Source of the DNA: Voacanga thouarsii
Lineage: Eukaryota; Streptophyta; Magnoliopsida; Gentianales; Apocynaceae
DNA: 64,000 nucleotides
NCBI GenBank assembly: GCA_026120185.1
Contig: JANUWF010003375.1
Coordinates: 2,091,236-2,155,235 of the forward strand
Direction: 5' to 3'
The notes under the pieces were generated by a model. The model had not been told where the DNA came from. It made no database searches and saw only the letters and a list, made by a program, of their open reading frames with translations. Shown piece by piece: positions 62,040-64,000 of the stretch. Within the stretch, counting starts at the first letter, position 1. Every line of letters begins with the position of its first letter. The position numbers and the translations under genes were made by a program.

Positions 62040-62965
62040 TATTCGTGACAAAACTTTCATCGCCACAGACATAGTTGGCGAGGAAATACATTTCATTCTG
62101 CGATATATATGTCCTCACCAAAAAATGTGGACAAAATTTATTTCTTTGGCGACAAAATGGTTTGCCTAGCCTGACATTTCCTCGCTGAGTGTAGATTTCC
62201 TTGCCGAAGAATTTAGTGAAATAAGTAAAGCTACAACAAGGAAGAAATTTTTCTTGCTAAAAACCTTTAGCGGGATAGGAAAAGCTCTTGCAAGATAGAT
62301 ACATTTCCTACCTAAAGACCTTTGCTCAAAAAAGGAGGGATTTAGCGACGAATAAAATTTTCTCCCAAAATAACTTTACACGCAATGGAAAAGTTTTAGA
62401 GAGAAAGAAAATTTCTGGCTAAAATATTTGGTGAGAATGGTAAAGGTTTAGTGAGGAAAATAATATTCCTCACTAAATGATTTTAGCTAGAAAAGTAGAA
62501 CTTTGGCAAAAAAGAAAATATTCATTGCTAAATATCATTAACGAGGATGATATTTTTCCTCCCTACTATCCTTTAGCAAGGAACAAAATTTTATTGCTAA
62601 ATAATTTAACTGACAAAATTAAAATTTTGGTGAGGAAAACATTTTCCTCGCTAAAAACTTTAGCAAGAATTCATGGCTTTGGTGAGAAAGTATATTTTCT
62701 TCGCTAAAGATCATTTGCGAGAACAATAAAGCTTTAGCGATAAAATTATTTTTCTTGCTAAAGACCATTAATCGACAAAACTAAAGGTTTGGTGACAAAA
62801 AACAATTTCCTTGCTAAATATATTTAGTGAGAAAAACTATAGCTTTAGTGTGGAATATGGTTCTTCTCGCCACAGTTCTTTAGTGACAAAATATTTTACT
62901 CGCTAAAGGCCTTTAGCGAGGAAGTAAGCGTTAGCGATGAAGATATTTTTCCCACCTTAATGGGG
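62040..62965. repeat. CACTA-like repeat array with short inverted units
   Basis: Words TTTAGCGAGGAAA and TTTCCTCGCTAAA alternate about every 55-60 bp (for example near 62247, 62470, 62525, 62597, 62650, 62704, 62757, 62812 and 62892). Each pair can fold into a hairpin. This composition matches subterminal regions of CACTA transposons and is related to 55151-55540. No terminus was found next to it. Confidence 0.6.
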
Positions 62966-63022
62966 AAGAAAATGTGGAATTAGGTGGTCACTATTAGGCC
63001 CTGATAACATACGATGGTCAAT

Positions 63023-64000
63023 TGTAATACCCGGCCCAAAACCACCTTTGACTATGGGAAAAAGTCATGCATTGCATAGCATCTTGCATTTTATGTGGTA
63101 GCTAAAATAATTTTTATTTGCATGGATGCATGTGAATTTTTCCGTTGCTCTTGCATTTGAATTAATTGATGTGAAATAGTTGTGTTGTTAAAGATTTGGA
63201 TAGGGGAGGTTTGGTCGAAGATTTGGAAGGATGAGTATTGGGGTGGTAAGAACTTCTTGTAGAAAAATTAGTATTGGAGTTGTTTTGGAATAGCGGGGAG
63301 GTTGGTGATTACCTTTGGTGACCCGAGTTCGAATCCTACCTTTTGTGAAGTTAGTTTCTCCTCTTGAAATTCTTTTCCTTAAACCATTTCTTGTCTTGGC
63401 CGAAAAAGAATCTAGTTATCCTAGAGAAATTTTAGTATTTTTACTCCAAGGAAATAAGTCTCTATATTTATTTCCTAAATTCAAGGATTTTGATGTGAAT
63501 AAAGTTCACCTTTAATTTTTAGCTTGTGTTCCTTAGGATTTTAAAAAAAAACCCTAGCTAGTAATTAAAATATTAGCTTGATTTTAGCTAGATAGATGTT
63601 GCCATGGATAGGTGGAATTAATGAGTCCTTTTCCTAGTAGAAAATCGTGTTGATTTTAATCCTAGAATGTTAGCTAAAAATCTGGAAAAAAATTCCAGCA
63701 AGTGCCATCACTTCTTGGAGGACTTTTAGCTCAATCCAAACTCTTCTAGGACTAGAGGAAATCCTATCCAAATCCTTGATAAAAACCAGATTTTATTTCA
63801 ATCCAAATTCAACTAGGATTTTCTTCCTTTTCCTAGCTGAATTTCGGCAGCTTTGTATCAACATAAGCTGTCCGAAATTCCAGCCCTTCTTAGCTACAAT
63901 CCAACTTTGTAAATCCTAGCTCAACACACCTAAATATTCCTCATCAATTCAGGGTACCTTAGCTGCACAAAACCAGAATTTTATTCACACAAAATCACTA
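63023..64000 (+). mobile_element. Start of a Tekay-like LTR (T3), cut by the window end
   Basis: It starts TGTAATACCCGGCCC. The order of features follows T2: a pyrimidine/purine mix, then a tRNA-like module about 270 bp in, then AG/CT-rich text with CGGCAGCTTTG and CCGAAATTCCAGC words. It runs off the window. The preceding bases TCAAT could be one side of a target-site duplication. Confidence 0.75.
63288..63345 (+). repeat. tRNA-like module in LTR T3
   Basis: GTTCGAATCC at 63327-63336 is a perfect polymerase III B box. TAGCGGGGAGG at 63291-63301 fits the A box except for one base. Their spacing is 36 bases, shorter than in T1 and T2, so part of the middle was lost. Confidence 0.5.

Noticed and set aside
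63288..63345. A functional tRNA gene
   Set aside because: Only the A- and B-box matches are present. Acceptor and anticodon stems do not pair, and the same relic sits in other LTRs.

Overview
This window is nuclear plant DNA, most likely from a flowering plant and probably a eudicot. It is AT-rich, it is packed with nested and decayed LTR retrotransposons of the Ty1/copia and Ty3/gypsy (Tekay-like chromovirus) groups, and it holds an Ac-like hAT transposon, a decayed endogenous caulimovirid and satellite-like tandem arrays. I see no intact protein-coding gene and no convincing host gene. Almost every coding stretch is a transposon or pararetrovirus pseudogene with stops and frameshifts. All assignments come from reading motifs, flanking direct repeats and copy-to-copy comparison inside the window; no search was run.

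Layout. 1-1703: AT-rich DNA without a recognisable gene. 1704-4774: a copia LTR fragment split by a reverse-oriented solo LTR (2386-4120, target-site duplication ATAAT). 4775-34945: copia element A, whose truncated 5' LTR carries a 3.3 kb hAT transposon (4821-8147). Its gag-protease-integrase part (10931-13186) is separated from its RT-RNase H part (17597-18730) by a 4.4 kb solo Tekay-like LTR (13187-17591). Its 3' LTR (from 18742) is interrupted by gypsy element B (20476-34888, minus strand, two LTRs of about 4 kb). B's own 5' LTR is in turn interrupted by a 1.74 kb solo LTR (32112-33851), so three insertion levels are readable.

34946-36538 is a spacer called X. Copia element D follows (36539-47014). 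It has a 5' LTR, a good tRNA-Met primer site, a 3.9 kb solo Tekay-like LTR in its leader (39968-43915), a gag, an integrase region with a 410-bp tandem duplication, and an RT cut off by another Tekay-like LTR (47015-48297). Then comes a partial endogenous caulimovirid (48298-52765): the end of an ORF, a promoter-like intergenic region, a primer site, small ORFs, coat protein with zinc knuckle, movement protein and the start of a pol ORF.

52841-55540 holds a tandem array of about 13 units of about 152 bp, then about 6 units of about 51 bp, then CACTA-like subterminal repeats. 55541-61135 is a copia LTR end, a 1.8 kb segment, a second copy of X and another copia LTR. 61136-63022 is an unrecognised stretch ending in a second CACTA-like repeat array. 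63023-64000 is the start of a further Tekay-like LTR.

The genes do not act together as a pathway; the region is a layered record of insertions. The most interesting points are the caulimovirid with coat protein upstream of movement protein and its decay by in-frame TGA codons, a tRNA-like module at a fixed place in three Tekay-like LTRs, the duplicated LTR-X-LTR block, and the 152-bp array abutting the viral remnant.
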